The notes: generated by a model from the letters alone, not told the origin. A stretch of 64,000 nucleotides of DNA from SZUA-430 sp964547645 (GCA_964547645.1 CAZJOM010000004.1:1-64000); one strand, 5' to 3'. Counted from the stretch's first letter, positions 8,501 through 17,445 are shown. Program-made: numbers and translations.

Positions 8501-10348
8501 GAACGCATCCTCGAACAAGCGCATCGAAGCCTCGCGCTCGGGCGTAAGCTGCCCTCTGAGCTTGAGGTCGTGGATAGTGACCGGCACGCTGGCCCGTTTG
8601 ACTGGGTAGTTCACCTCTTCGATCACGCGCAGCCCAAAGTCTTCCAAGACCGGCAGCAAGTCCGAAAGCTCGATCACCTCACCGGCGTGATAAATCTTGA
8701 AGTGGATCACGCCGTCGCTCGGGTCCTTACCGCCCGACGAACGCAGCGCCAGCGCACCGGCACCCGCGGTCGCGACCTCTTCGATCTTGCCGATATCGAG
8801 GATCGCTTCCGCCGGCCCGAACGCCTCGCGATAGGCTTCCGAGAACGCGCCGGCATACTGCGCAAAGATCGCGTCCGCGTGCTCGGGCGCCATCGATTGC
8901 GTCAGCGCATCGGCAAAGTCATCGCTCCAAAGTCTGACCGCCTGGGTCAACCGCGCTTTCAACGCGTCGTGATCGTACGAAGCGGGCCTGCGATCGGGAA
9001 ACACGATCATAAAGTGGATCCGCGCCATCTGCCCTTCTTCGGTGTGCGGATAGGCGCTGGTCACTTGCCCGCCCAAAGCATCGGTCAAAATCCCGCCGAG
9101 CGCCCGCATCAACCCGCCACGGAACTTGTCCGCCGGAAAGTACACATGCACGGAGGCAAACCGCTCGAACGTATCGAAGCGAATAAACACGTTGGTGTCC
9201 GGTCGATCGCCCAAATAGGCGAGCGCCGGCCCCATCTTCAATAGATCCGCCTCCGACACCTGAAAGAGTTCGTCGCGCGGAAGGTTTTCAAGCACGACGG
9301 CCAGCGCCTTCGCGTTGTGGCTTCCCTTCGCAAAGCCCGACTGCGCCATCACGTTCGCCACCTTCCGGCGCAAGAACGGAATCTCGCGCGGGCTATCGTG
9401 ATAGGCGGTCGACGTGAACAGCCCAATGAAACGCCGCTCGCCGACCAGATTCCCGGCCTTGTCGAAGCGCTTGACGCCGATATAGTCCTCTTGCACCCGC
9501 CGGTGCACCGGCGATTTCTCCAGCGACTTCGTGACGATCAGCGGCGACGGCTGCATCATGAAAGCGCGCACTTCCGGCGTCATCGTCGCGCGGTCTTGGC
9601 CGCGCCGGATCACCCGCCGCTCCGGATCGCGCAACAACCCAAGTCCGGTCTCATGCAACGGCGTCAGCTGCCCGTCGCCCTTCGGATCGAACGCATAGTC
9701 GCGCGTGCCAAGAAACGTGAAGTGGTTCTGCTTCAGCCACTGCAAGAAGGCGAGCGACTCGTCGAGTTCGTCTTTCGGTATCTTCGGTGGGTTCTGCCAC
9801 AGTTCCGCAATGGATTCGTCAAGCCGCGTCAGCGTCGCCTTCCAATCGCCGACCGCCACGCGCACGTCGCGCAGCACCTGCGTGACGCCGCCCTCGACCG
9901 CCCGCATTCGCTCCGCCGTGCCGAGCCGCGAGACCGCCACGCAAATCATACTCTCGGAAGCCGCTTCCGAACCGTCGAACACGAAGCCGCGGAACACACC
10001 GTTCGCGTCGCGCTTCACCTTGAAGATCGGGTGGAACACCGCCTTGACCTTCAACCCGCGCTCGCCGAGTTCGCTCAAGATCGAGTCGACCAGAAACGGC
10101 TTGTCGTCGTTGATCGTGGCGAGCAACGTCACCGGCGCAGCGAATCCGTCGACCGAAGCCGCAGGCGTAAACACGCGCACGAACATCTCGCCCGGCTTGC
10201 GCGCTTCCGCCGCCTGCCAGAACAAGCGCGCGATGCCGCTCTGAATATCTTTCGAGAAAACGGTTAAGTCTTCCGGCGCCGCACCGGCGAAGAAATGTTT
10301 GGCGAACTGCGAGAACCCTTGCGGATCGGCTTCCAAGGCAGCGGTCAT
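5597..10348 (-). CDS. gdhZ: NAD-dependent glutamate dehydrogenase, large 180-kDa type
   Basis: The 1,583-residue enzyme converts glutamate and NAD to 2-oxoglutarate, ammonium and NADH in the cytosol. This size is typical of the large (L_180) class; the Caulobacter homologue is called GdhZ. The long N-terminal regulatory region is followed by the catalytic core: LRFGKVARGGLRWSDR, then REDFRTEVLGLVKAQQVKNA with the VPVGSKGGF lysine segment. Further on are GIGTYVK and the dinucleotide-binding VVGEGANLGMTQAGR. No strong ribosome site is visible before the ATG. The opposite strand is open over long distances, but this is a codon-bias artefact. Confidence 0.96.
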   Translation of the reverse strand: MTAALEADPQGFSQFAKHFFAGAAPEDLTVFSKDIQSGIARLFWQAAEARKPGEMFVRVFTPAASVDGFAAPVTLLATINDDKPFLVDSILSELGERGLKVKAVFHPIFKVKRDANGVFRGFVFDGSEAASESMICVAVSRLGTAERMRAVEGGVTQVLRDVRVAVGDWKATLTRLDESIAELWQNPPKIPKDELDESLAFLQWLKQNHFTFLGTRDYAFDPKGDGQLTPLHETGLGLLRDPERRVIRRGQDRATMTPEVRAFMMQPSPLIVTKSLEKSPVHRRVQEDYIGVKRFDKAGNLVGERRFIGLFTSTAYHDSPREIPFLRRKVANVMAQSGFAKGSHNAKALAVVLENLPRDELFQVSEADLLKMGPALAYLGDRPDTNVFIRFDTFERFASVHVYFPADKFRGGLMRALGGILTDALGGQVTSAYPHTEEGQMARIHFMIVFPDRRPASYDHDALKARLTQAVRLWSDDFADALTQSMAPEHADAIFAQYAGAFSEAYREAFGPAEAILDIGKIEEVATAGAGALALRSSGGKDPSDGVIHFKIYHAGEVIELSDLLPVLEDFGLRVIEEVNYPVKRASVPVTIHDLKLRGQLTPEREASMRLFEDAFLTVWSGGAESDRFNRLILFADLPWRDVAMLRSVAKYLRQATFGASQALMEEALARNPRIAGALVRLFKARFDLATAHRVQLEAKINGEIDEALAKVPSLDDDRIVRRFRNVIQSMLRTNFFQKGKPSIAFKIDSSKIEELPLPRPMFEIFVYSPEVEGVHLRFGKVARGGLRWSDRREDFRTEVLGLVKAQQVKNAVIVPVGSKGGFYPKKLPPPSNREAWMNGGIAAYKTFIASLLDMTDNIAPDGKIVPPVDVVRHDPDDPYLVVAADKGTATFSDIANGISKDYGFWLGDAFASGGSAGYDHKKMGITAKGAWETVKRHFREIGTDIQTTPFTVVGVGDMSGDVFGNGMLLSKATKLVAAFDHRDIFLDPSPDPAVSFAERQRVFNLPRSSWADYDQAKISKGGGVYSRSMKKIPLSPEVKALTGLTADQAEPAELMKALLKAQADLLWFGGIGTYVKSSAQSHADVGDKANDALRVDGKEIRAKVVGEGANLGMTQAGRIEYAHAGGRLNTDAIDNSAGVDTSDHEVNLKILLNGSIGAGELKAADRDPLLVRMTDEVGHLVLADNYNQSLALSVAQLGGAWESDAYGRFMRSLEREGRLNRSVEGLPSNDNLRERANRNEGLTRPELAVLLAYAKLQLFDELNSSALPDDPFYAGTLKAYFPSEAAKYAKGMGLHRLKREIVATVLTNEMINRGGPVFMHRLKEASAAEAPALARAYTIASQAFGTDKLVARINALDNKIPAEVQLKMHARLAMQLLRQTLWFFRHVPATTPIADAIAPYAQGIDKLRGTFSTLVSDAEGKAISDSIAELRAAGVPDDLADDIGALSAIGATPDITRLSTETKKPLDMVAGAYFAAARTIGVDRLRLAAERMNLPEHWDRLAVRRLIDDLFVHQRELAARALSNGTTGDNRKAGNAAVDTWAQGHREQVDRVGTLIGDLERSGTFTVARLTLAASQIRDLLA

Positions 10349-10506
10349 GTCTGGCCAACGAGTAGAGGCCGCAAGCGAGCGCGCGGCCGGGTGGAGAGCG
10401 GCGCGATACTAGCCACAAATCCCGTTCGCGTCCGCTTAATGCCAGGGCTTGCACCATCGCGCCTGTGCATGCAACCACACCCATTCGCATCTGCAGCAAG
10501 GGCCAA

Positions 10507-11097
10507 ATGCCTGACGAAGTCGTCATCTTCGACACCGAGTTCACGGCCTGGAGAGGTTCGATGGAGCGCGGCTGGACCGGACCGGGCGAATACAAAGAAG
10601 TCGTACAAATCGGCGCCGTCCGCATCGACGCGACAACGCTTAAGGAAAACGCGTCGTTCTCGGTGCTGATCAAACCCCTGAAGAACCCGATCCTCTCCGA
10701 TTATCTGATCGACCTCACGCGCATCACGAACGAACGTTTAGCGAGCGAAGGTGTCGATCTCGCAACCGGTATCGGAGAATTCTTGACCTTCGCCTGCGAT
10801 CGTTCGCTGCACAGCTATGGCCGCGACGATCTCATCATCGCAGAGAACGCAGCGCTGCTTGGGCGGCCAAACCTTTGGCCCGACCGCAAGTCGACGAATC
10901 TGAAGGAATGGCTGTTGACCGTTGGCGTTCCGCTCGCCGGCATTCACTCCGGCATGCTGGCCAAACATGTCGGCGCCGTTTCGCAAGGCGTGTTGCATGA
11001 TGCGGTCGCCGACTCGCGCTCGCTCGCCGAAGCAGTGCGCTTCCTCGTCAAGAAGGGCGCGCCGAATCCGTTCCGTGATAGCGGTAGTGCCCGGTGA
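10507..11097 (+). CDS. DEDDh-family 3'-5' exonuclease
   Basis: A 196-residue protein with the exonuclease fold of RNase T/KapD-like proteins. Motif I is FDTEFTAW (Asp and Glu metal ligands). The last motif is HDAVADSRS, which fits the DEDDh pattern HxAxxD. Substrate, RNA or DNA, is not decidable. I chose the ATG at 10507 because AAGGG lies 5 nt upstream; an earlier in-frame start would add 14 unlikely residues. The 3' end overlaps the convergent DUF1287 gene by 50 bp. Confidence 0.8.
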   Translation: MPDEVVIFDTEFTAWRGSMERGWTGPGEYKEVVQIGAVRIDATTLKENASFSVLIKPLKNPILSDYLIDLTRITNERLASEGVDLATGIGEFLTFACDRSLHSYGRDDLIIAENAALLGRPNLWPDRKSTNLKEWLLTVGVPLAGIHSGMLAKHVGAVSQGVLHDAVADSRSLAEAVRFLVKKGAPNPFRDSGSAR

Positions 11098-11749
11098 TCG
11101 TCAGCCCAAAGAGCATATCTTCGATCTGCGGCCCCCAGCCGATATTGTGCATGACCAAGGGCCGCTTCCCGTCGCTGGAGCGCCGCTCCGTCACCATCCC
11201 AATATGCGGCCGGCCGTCCGCCAAAGCCCACGCCACGACATCGCCCGGCTTGTAGTCGTCGCCCTTGTCGCTGATGGTCAGCGACGTGCCATGCCGTTTG
11301 AAGAACGTAGCTAGGTTCGGCACCCTGCGATGATCGATGTTCGCATCCGGTGCCTTCAATCCCCAACGCTTCGGGTAAACCGCAAACGCGCGCTTCATGT
11401 CCTCGTGCACCAACTTCTGCAGATCGATGCCGAGCAACCGGTACGCGCGCACGATCTCGTCGGCGCAAACGCCCTTCTCCGGCGCCACATCCCCGTTCGG
11501 ATATGGAATCCGCTCATAGGCCGCGTCGTAAGTCACCGAATGCGTCGCCCGTTCCTCGGCAGCGGCGGCCAGACGCAACCCGAACCCCAGCCGACCATTC
11601 TTCCAGTCCCTGTTGACCGCCGGATCGGGCGGCGGCCCCAGAACAGCGTTCGCCGCCGACTTGAGCGTCTGCGGAATCTCCGGCGCGGCATCGCAGGCGG
11701 CGACCAACCCTAAGCAGGCAAACAGCAAAATGAAGCGGATCGTCCTCAT
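11048..11749 (-). CDS. DUF1287 domain lipoprotein
   Basis: A 233-residue secreted protein. The N-terminus MRTIRFILLFACLGLVAAC has a lipobox-like LVAAC, so it is probably a periplasm-facing lipoprotein. The rest matches DUF1287: YDAAYERIPYPNGDV, GVCADEIVRAYRLLGIDLQ, NIDHRRVPNL and HIGMVTERR, ending in GHYRYHG. The conserved Cys and His residues suggest an NlpC/P60-like hydrolase fold; that is inference. The longer open frame upstream lacks a signal peptide, so I start at 11749. Its end overlaps the exonuclease gene. Confidence 0.85.
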   Translation of the reverse strand: MRTIRFILLFACLGLVAACDAAPEIPQTLKSAANAVLGPPPDPAVNRDWKNGRLGFGLRLAAAAEERATHSVTYDAAYERIPYPNGDVAPEKGVCADEIVRAYRLLGIDLQKLVHEDMKRAFAVYPKRWGLKAPDANIDHRRVPNLATFFKRHGTSLTISDKGDDYKPGDVVAWALADGRPHIGMVTERRSSDGKRPLVMHNIGWGPQIEDMLFGLTITGHYRYHGTDSARPS

Positions 11750-12058
11750 TTCGCCACTCCGCCGCAGAAATGCGGCCCCAGTGCGGCGCAACAAGGGTTG
11801 AGTCGAGGCGGACAAGCAAGTCCAGCAAATGAGCCAGTTTCTTGGCCCCACCGCCGCGACCGCAGGCAAAAGCGTGGCGAATCTGCCTCACTTCCAGGCA
11901 ACCTGTGACCCCTTTGTCAAACCGTCATTGACTTGTGCAGCCTAGACGTGTGCTCTTAGCGCGGGGTGCTAGAGATGGGGGCCAAGGGTATGACAATGCC
12001 CGTTTTTTCCCTGTCGACAGCCAGAAACTTAAATGGTGGGTCAGGAGGGAATTGCGTC
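11750..12058. other. Divergent intergenic region between DUF1287 and DUF1302 genes
   Basis: About 309 bp that must carry promoters for both directions. I see no convincing -35/-10 pair, repeat or RNA gene. A leader open to the left (from about 11966) is in frame with the DUF1302 gene, but the strong AGGAGG at 12043-12048 marks the real start at 12059. Confidence 0.5.
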
Positions 12059-14692
12059 ATGACGAAAACTAAAGCGGTGCGCACCGGATTGTTGGGATCT
12101 GCGGCCGCACTCGCGCTGCTCTGCGTGTCGACAGCTCAGGCATACGAGACAAAGTTCGGCAATGTGCAAATCACGTTGGATACGACGGTGTCGATGGGCG
12201 CGAGTGTTCGCACAGCGGCGCGCAACACGGCGTTCCTTCCTGAAGGCAATGGTGGCCCGCAGGATCCGCGCGAACTTGGCGTTGTGGTCACTTCCGGCCC
12301 GCGGATCAGTCTTTGCTCGGATGTCGTGTTTTGTGGCGTTGGACTCATTCCAAACACCGGCAGCCAGAGGATTACAAACAATCCCGGTATCTACTCCGGC
12401 AGCATCAACGGCGACGACGGCCGCTTGAACTTCGACACGGGCGATCTGATCGGCGGCAACGTCAAGGCTTCGCACGACCTTCAAGTCAGCTGGAACAATT
12501 ACAAGGTATTTGTTCGCGCGGTCGGCTTCTACGATGCGGTGTTGAACGACAAGAACGTAGGTGCGCGGTCTGAATTGACCGACGCGGCGCTCGGCGACGT
12601 CGGCCGCAACTACGAACTTCTCGACGCGTTTATTTCTGCGGACTACAGCGTCCTCGGCAATCCGGTGAACGTGCGCGTCGGCAAGCAGGTGATCAACTGG
12701 GGCGAAAGCACGTTCATCCAAGGCGGCAATAACGTCTTCAATCCAATCGACGTCGCCGCTATTCGCCGTCCAGGTTCGGAAATCAAGGAAGCGCTCGTTC
12801 CTGTCGCCGCCGCCCTCGTTTCGGTTTCGCTGCCGTTCGATGTGTCCGTCACCGGCTATTACGCGCTGGGCTGGGATCCGATTGAGATCGATCCTTCGGG
12901 CACGCCGTTCGCGGGGTCGGACGTTGTCACGCTCGGCAGCGGCGCCGGCGGCAATATCAATCGATACTCGTTCATTTCGGGGAGCCCGCTCTCCGGCGAG
13001 CGCCGGAACTGTGCTGCGACCGGCGCAACGGCTCGGGTCCAGGCACCGTACGTTCCCGCGAACGTGGGATCGGGCCTGCTGCCCGACCCGACCTTGTCGA
13101 CGGCGGGCAGGCTGGAGTGCAGCGATAGCCCGCTGGTAGCCGCGACCGTGAAGTTCGCGCAGGGCCTCGCCGAGACGCAGAAACTCAGCCTAATTAATGC
13201 TGCAACCGGCTCGACGCTGGAAACCAACGGAATCATTGAGCGCGGAAACGATCGTTTCGCGGACGAGACTGGCGACTATGGTATTTCGTTCCGTTACTTG
13301 GCGGATTGGGCGGAAGGGACGGAGTTCGGCTTCTACTTCCAAAATTATGCCAGCCGCTTGCCACTGGTTTCCTATCGAACCGCTGCCAGCGGTGTGTTGG
13401 GTCACTCGACTTTTGGTCAAAACCAAGGCACCTCGTTCTCTTCGGCCGCTGGGCCTAACGGCTGCGGTTATTCCACGCTAATCACCAATCCGACCAACGC
13501 GGCGGCCACGGCCGGCGCCACGATCGCTGGCGTTAGAGGCATTGCCCTAGCCGCCAATGGCACGGACATCGATCAAACGCTTATCGCGGACCCGCATGAC
13601 TTGCTCAACGGATCCACGGACACAGCGTTGCAAAACCTTGCCCCTGGATTTGCATTGGTCGCGGGGCCGGGCGGCAGCTTCAAGACAGTTGGAAATGCGT
13701 TGCGCTTGAACTGCGCTCTGCACTTCATGCAGTCTGAATTCGCTACGACTGGTGGGCTCGCGGTCATCCCGATGCTGGGCGCGGAAACGGTAACGCTCAA
13801 CCAAGACACCGAGTTGTTTGTTGAGTACCCGGAGAACATTGACGTCTTCGGTCTCAGCTTCAACTCGACCATTTTCGGTTGGGGTGTGCAGGGTGACTTT
13901 ACGTACCGTCCGAATGCCCCGTTCCAAGTCGACACCGACTCGTTGACGATCGCGGCCGGCGTGAATCGCTGCGCGCTTGAAGTGGCGACCGGGGCGAGCA
14001 CGGACCTCGGCGGCGTTCGGTCACTGCGTCTCCTCTTGACGCCGGACGGTACCGGCGCTGACCCGCGCTGCGGCGGTTCGGGCAACATCAAGGGCTATTT
14101 CGACAATGAAATGGCGACCGCTCAAATTGGTACGACGGCGACGTTCACCGGTTCTGAGTGGTGGGTTGCCGACATGGGCGCCGACACGGCTGTCCTCGTG
14201 ACGGAAGTTGGCATGGTCTATGTGCCGGGCGTCGAAGATACGTGGATTGATAAGACGCCCACACCGTCGTACCTCAACGCGGTCACAGTGCAGAATCGGC
14301 GCAAGATCCAGTACCAGAACATCGGCTGCCAAGGCACCGACTTGCCGATCGGCGGACTGCTCGCTCTCGACAAGAAGACCAGCAAGCAATGCCGTCCGAC
14401 GGACCTGTCCGGTGGGCTGGTGGCGTTGCTCCGCTGGGAATACAGCAACGCCTTCAACACGGGCTTCCTTGTGGCACCTCAGATCGTTTACTCGTACGAC
14501 TTCTCCGGCGCCACGCCCGCCCCGTACAGCAACTATCTGGAAGATCGCCAATCGATCGGCCTCAGCGTAACGGGCACGCTCAACAACAACTTCCGCTTGG
14601 GCGCGAGCTACTCGAACTTCTTCGGCGGCCACATCATGAACAAGGCCAAAGACACGGACTTCGCGTCGTTCACCGCCAGCTACACGTTCTAA
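12059..14692 (+). CDS. DUF1302 family outer-membrane protein
   Basis: The 877-residue protein starts with a signal peptide (TGLLGSAAALALLCVSTAQA-Y). The body has beta-barrel character: NYELLDAFISADYSVLGNP, VRVGKQVINWGESTFIQGG, NIDVFGLSFNSTIFGWG and an ending of TDFASFTASYTF with a terminal Phe. The VINWGES motif is characteristic of DUF1302. These proteins occur in the outer membrane beside DUF1329 proteins and are thought to pass hydrophobic molecules; that role is inferred from neighbours in other genomes. A consensus AGGAGG lies 10 nt before the ATG. A strong terminator follows the stop. Confidence 0.88.
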   Translation: MTKTKAVRTGLLGSAAALALLCVSTAQAYETKFGNVQITLDTTVSMGASVRTAARNTAFLPEGNGGPQDPRELGVVVTSGPRISLCSDVVFCGVGLIPNTGSQRITNNPGIYSGSINGDDGRLNFDTGDLIGGNVKASHDLQVSWNNYKVFVRAVGFYDAVLNDKNVGARSELTDAALGDVGRNYELLDAFISADYSVLGNPVNVRVGKQVINWGESTFIQGGNNVFNPIDVAAIRRPGSEIKEALVPVAAALVSVSLPFDVSVTGYYALGWDPIEIDPSGTPFAGSDVVTLGSGAGGNINRYSFISGSPLSGERRNCAATGATARVQAPYVPANVGSGLLPDPTLSTAGRLECSDSPLVAATVKFAQGLAETQKLSLINAATGSTLETNGIIERGNDRFADETGDYGISFRYLADWAEGTEFGFYFQNYASRLPLVSYRTAASGVLGHSTFGQNQGTSFSSAAGPNGCGYSTLITNPTNAAATAGATIAGVRGIALAANGTDIDQTLIADPHDLLNGSTDTALQNLAPGFALVAGPGGSFKTVGNALRLNCALHFMQSEFATTGGLAVIPMLGAETVTLNQDTELFVEYPENIDVFGLSFNSTIFGWGVQGDFTYRPNAPFQVDTDSLTIAAGVNRCALEVATGASTDLGGVRSLRLLLTPDGTGADPRCGGSGNIKGYFDNEMATAQIGTTATFTGSEWWVADMGADTAVLVTEVGMVYVPGVEDTWIDKTPTPSYLNAVTVQNRRKIQYQNIGCQGTDLPIGGLLALDKKTSKQCRPTDLSGGLVALLRWEYSNAFNTGFLVAPQIVYSYDFSGATPAPYSNYLEDRQSIGLSVTGTLNNNFRLGASYSNFFGGHIMNKAKDTDFASFTASYTF

Positions 14693-14703
14693 GCATCGCA
14701 GCG

Positions 14704-14740
14704 CGCGCCCCGGTTCTAAACCGGGGCGCGTTCTTGTCTT
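14704..14740 (+). terminator. Rho-independent terminator after the DUF1302 gene
   Basis: A perfect 12-bp stem (CGCGCCCCGGTT at 14704-14715 with AACCGGGGCGCG at 14719-14730), a 3-nt loop and a following TTCTTGTCTT tract. The DUF1329 gene starts 49 nt later, so the two genes may be only partly co-transcribed. Confidence 0.85.
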
Positions 14741-14788
14741 GAAAATCGGGCCGCCGAACGGACCTTGGATAAGTGGAGGAATGGAGTG

Positions 14789-16156
14789 ATGAATCGGAAG
14801 GTGTTGTTATTGGCCTCGGCGGTAGCGGTCATGTTGACCGGCTCGGCTTGGGCGAAGTCGTCGCCGGACCAGGTTGCCCGCTTGGGCAAGGATCTGACGC
14901 CGATGGGGTCGGAACGGGCTGGTACGCCTGATGGGATGGTGCCGGCGTGGGATGGCGGCTTGTCGGCGCCGCCGGCGGGTGTGAAGTTTGACCCGAAGAA
15001 GGACCAGCTGCCGAACCCGTTTTCGGGCGATGCGGTGAAGTTCACGGTGACGGGCGCGAACGCGGGTCAGTACGACCAGTATCTGACGGACGGCTACAAG
15101 GCGCTTCTGAAGAAGTACAGCTCGTACAAGATGAAGGTCTACCAGTCGCGCCGGACGTGCGCGCTGCCTGAGTATGTGTACGCGGCGATCAAGGCGAACG
15201 CGGCGAATGCGACGCTGACGCCGGATGGCGACGGCATCAACAACTTCGTTGTCGGCACGCCGTTCCCGATTCCGAACAACGCCATGGAACTGATCATGGA
15301 CAAGCGGTTCTCGTACCGCGGCTACAAGACGACGCGTCAGTTTGCGGCGGCGCCGGTTCAATCGAACGGCTCGTACAACCTGATCTCGGTTCAAGACGAA
15401 GCGATCTTCCGTTACGCGAACCCGGCGGTGAAGTCGTCGGACGAGTTGAACAACATCGGCTTGCTCTACATCGCCAACACGATCGCCCCGGCCCGTTTGG
15501 CCGGCAACGTGATCTTGGTGCACGAGTCGATCAACTCGGCGGTTGAGCCGCGCAAGGCCTGGGCGTATTCGCCTGGTACGCGCCGCGTCCGCCGCGCGCC
15601 TGACATTGCCTACGACAACCCGGGCACGAACACGGACGCGATGTCGACGTCGGACGCGTTTGACGGCTTCAACGGTGCGTTGGACCGTTACACCTGGACG
15701 CTGAAGGACCGTCAGGTGAAGTTCGTGCCGTACAACTCGTATGACATTCTGCATACGAAGTACGCGGACATGGTCAAGCCGTCGCACTTGAACCAGGACG
15801 TGATCCGTTACGAGCCGCACCGCGTTCACGTGGTTGAGGCGAAGTTGAAGGCGGGCACGCGTCACGTTTACGCGCGTCGCGTGATGTACATGGACGAAGA
15901 CAGCAAGACGATCCAAACGGCCGAGAACTATGACGGCCGTGGTCAGCTGTGGCGCGTTCAGGAACTGCCGGTGGTGAACGCCTATCACGTTCCGCACTGT
16001 GGCACGGCGGCGATGGAAACCGTTTACGACGTGTTGTCGGGTCGTTATCTGGCCTTGTCGATGCGTGCGGAAGAGCCGCCGGTGAACTACTTTGCCGACG
16101 AACTCAACGAAGCGCGTTACACGCCGGAAGCCATTCGTTCGCTGGGCGTCCGCTAA
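14789..16156 (+). CDS. DUF1329 family periplasmic/outer-membrane protein
   Basis: A 455-residue exported protein with signal peptide VLLLASAVAVMLTGSAWA. The mature part matches DUF1329: LGKDLTPMGSERAGTPDG and IPAWDGG-like VPAWDGG, then NPFSGDAVKFTVT, YRGYKTTRQFAAAP, ARLAGNVILVHE, RKAWAYSPGTRRVRRAP and DGFNGALDRYTW. Family members resemble LolA/LolB-type lipid carriers and pair with DUF1302. GGAGGA lies 8 nt before the ATG. Codon choice (CGT for Arg, TTG/CTG for Leu, GCG for Ala) is visibly more uniform than in neighbouring genes, which hints at strong expression. Confidence 0.88.
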   Translation: MNRKVLLLASAVAVMLTGSAWAKSSPDQVARLGKDLTPMGSERAGTPDGMVPAWDGGLSAPPAGVKFDPKKDQLPNPFSGDAVKFTVTGANAGQYDQYLTDGYKALLKKYSSYKMKVYQSRRTCALPEYVYAAIKANAANATLTPDGDGINNFVVGTPFPIPNNAMELIMDKRFSYRGYKTTRQFAAAPVQSNGSYNLISVQDEAIFRYANPAVKSSDELNNIGLLYIANTIAPARLAGNVILVHESINSAVEPRKAWAYSPGTRRVRRAPDIAYDNPGTNTDAMSTSDAFDGFNGALDRYTWTLKDRQVKFVPYNSYDILHTKYADMVKPSHLNQDVIRYEPHRVHVVEAKLKAGTRHVYARRVMYMDEDSKTIQTAENYDGRGQLWRVQELPVVNAYHVPHCGTAAMETVYDVLSGRYLALSMRAEEPPVNYFADELNEARYTPEAIRSLGVR

Positions 16157-16185
16157 TTGGCGGCGGCCTGAAGGCTAAGTGAGTG

Positions 16186-16222
16186 CGGGCCGGTCTCCGA
16201 ATGCGGGGGCCGGCCCTTTTTT
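16186..16222 (+). terminator. Rho-independent terminator after the DUF1329 gene
   Basis: GGGCCGG at 16186-16192 pairs with CCGGCCC at 16210-16216 across a 17-nt loop and is followed by six T residues. The repeat element begins immediately afterwards. Confidence 0.75.
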
Positions 16223-16224
16223 CA

Positions 16225-16301
16225 GGGATCAGGTATCAGGGATCAGGAATCAGATCCCAAACCTTCTGATCCCTGATCCCTGATCCCTGATACCTGATCC
16301 C
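16225..16301. repeat. Inverted repeat built from GGGATCA / TGATCCC heptamers
   Basis: The left arm has four heptamers (GGGATCA, GGTATCA, GGGATCA, GGAATCA; 16225-16252). The right arm has five in the opposite sense (TGATCCC x3, TGATACC, TGATCCC; 16267-16301). The arms can form a long hairpin with a 14-nt centre. The variant unit TATCA/TGATA occurs at the matching place in both arms. The element ends 13 nt before the next start codon. Confidence 0.9.
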
Positions 16302-16314
16302 GAGGGTTAGTCTC

Positions 16315-17403
16315 ATGCGTTTATCGTCGAAGCTCGTAGTCGCAGCCGCCGCAGCCGCCTTGTCGGCCGCTCTAGCGCCTGTGGCGTTGTCGATTGTGGC
16401 GCCGCCGACGAGCAGCGAGGCTGTGAAGTCGAAGTTCGTGACCGAGGCGCTGCTGTTGGGCGTGGCGCGGGCGGGCAACCGGATTGTGGCGGTGGGCGAG
16501 TACGGCGACATCGTCTTGTCGGACGACGAGGGCAAGACCTGGCGCCAGGCGCAGAAGGTGCCCACGATCGTGACGCTGACGGCGGTGCACTTTATCGACG
16601 ACAAGCAAGGCTGGGCCGTGGGCCACGACACGCTGGTTCTGCACACCGAGGATGGCGGCGAGACCTGGGTGAAGCAGGCGGGCGGCGGGGCGAGCGACAA
16701 CGCGCTGCTGTCGGTGTACTTCAAGGACGCGATGAACGGCCTGGCGGTGGGCGCGTTCAACTACACGACCGAGACGAAGGACGGCGGCAAGACCTGGGTC
16801 GAGCGCAAGACGCTGATCCCCGAGGGTGCGGCCCCGGCCACGCCCAAGCCCGGTGCGGCCGCCGATCCGTATGCGGCCGCGACCGGCGATGAGAACCACT
16901 TGAACCAGATCTTTGCCGGCCCCGATGCGAACACGTTGTTCGTGGCGGCTGAGGCGGGCGCGGTCTACCGCTCGCAGGACGGCGGCGCGACCTGGACGAA
17001 GATCTTGACCGGTTATGCGGGCTCGTTCTGGGGCGGCCTGACCGCCAAGGACGGCTCGATCTATCTGACCGGCATGCGCGGCAACATCTGGCACTCGACC
17101 GACAAGGGCACGACCTGGACGAAGCTGGACACGCGCGGCGCCGACCAATCGATTGCGCAGGGCGTTCAGCTGGCCGACGGCAGCTTTGTGTTTGTGGGGC
17201 TGGGCGGGCAGGTCCTGTACTCGCCCGACGGCAAGGTCTTCACGCTGACCTACCGCCCCGACCGCAAGGGTCTGAACGCGGTGGCCGAGGACGGCGACAA
17301 GCTGCTTGTCTTCGGCGAGGCCGGCATCCGCACCCAGTCCCGCACACCCCTCGAAGCCGAAATCGATGTCCCCCTCCCGGCTGATGGTGCAGCGCAACAA
17401 TAA
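16315..17403 (+). CDS. Ycf48/BNR-like beta-propeller, exported
   Basis: A 362-residue protein with an N-terminal signal segment (VVAAAAAALSAALAPVALS). Repeated Asp-box-like motifs follow: DEGKTWRQA, DGGETWVKQ, DGGKTWVER, DGGATWTKI and KGTTWTKL, typical of a seven-bladed Ycf48-like propeller. The pattern DUF1302, DUF1329, Ycf48-like is a recurring neighbourhood in Proteobacteria, usually completed by an MMPL/RND permease that is absent here. The protein is probably periplasmic and may help assemble or scaffold the two envelope partners; that is inference. Confidence 0.85.
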   Translation: MRLSSKLVVAAAAAALSAALAPVALSIVAPPTSSEAVKSKFVTEALLLGVARAGNRIVAVGEYGDIVLSDDEGKTWRQAQKVPTIVTLTAVHFIDDKQGWAVGHDTLVLHTEDGGETWVKQAGGGASDNALLSVYFKDAMNGLAVGAFNYTTETKDGGKTWVERKTLIPEGAAPATPKPGAAADPYAAATGDENHLNQIFAGPDANTLFVAAEAGAVYRSQDGGATWTKILTGYAGSFWGGLTAKDGSIYLTGMRGNIWHSTDKGTTWTKLDTRGADQSIAQGVQLADGSFVFVGLGGQVLYSPDGKVFTLTYRPDRKGLNAVAEDGDKLLVFGEAGIRTQSRTPLEAEIDVPLPADGAAQQ

Positions 17404-17445
17404 GCAGCCGCAACAACCTCTGACAGGTCGCGACGCGGTCGTCCT

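Noticed and set aside
5711..10267. Long open frames on the plus strand opposite the glutamate dehydrogenase gene
   Set aside because: They are Arg/His-rich mirror frames produced by the codon bias of the real gene, with no ribosome sites or recognisable domains.
5530..16301. TGATCC heptamers resembling the -35 element of RpoE-type promoters
   Set aside because: The repeats lack a matching -10 at the right distance and sit between convergent stops or after a terminator, so similarity to a sigma element is coincidental.
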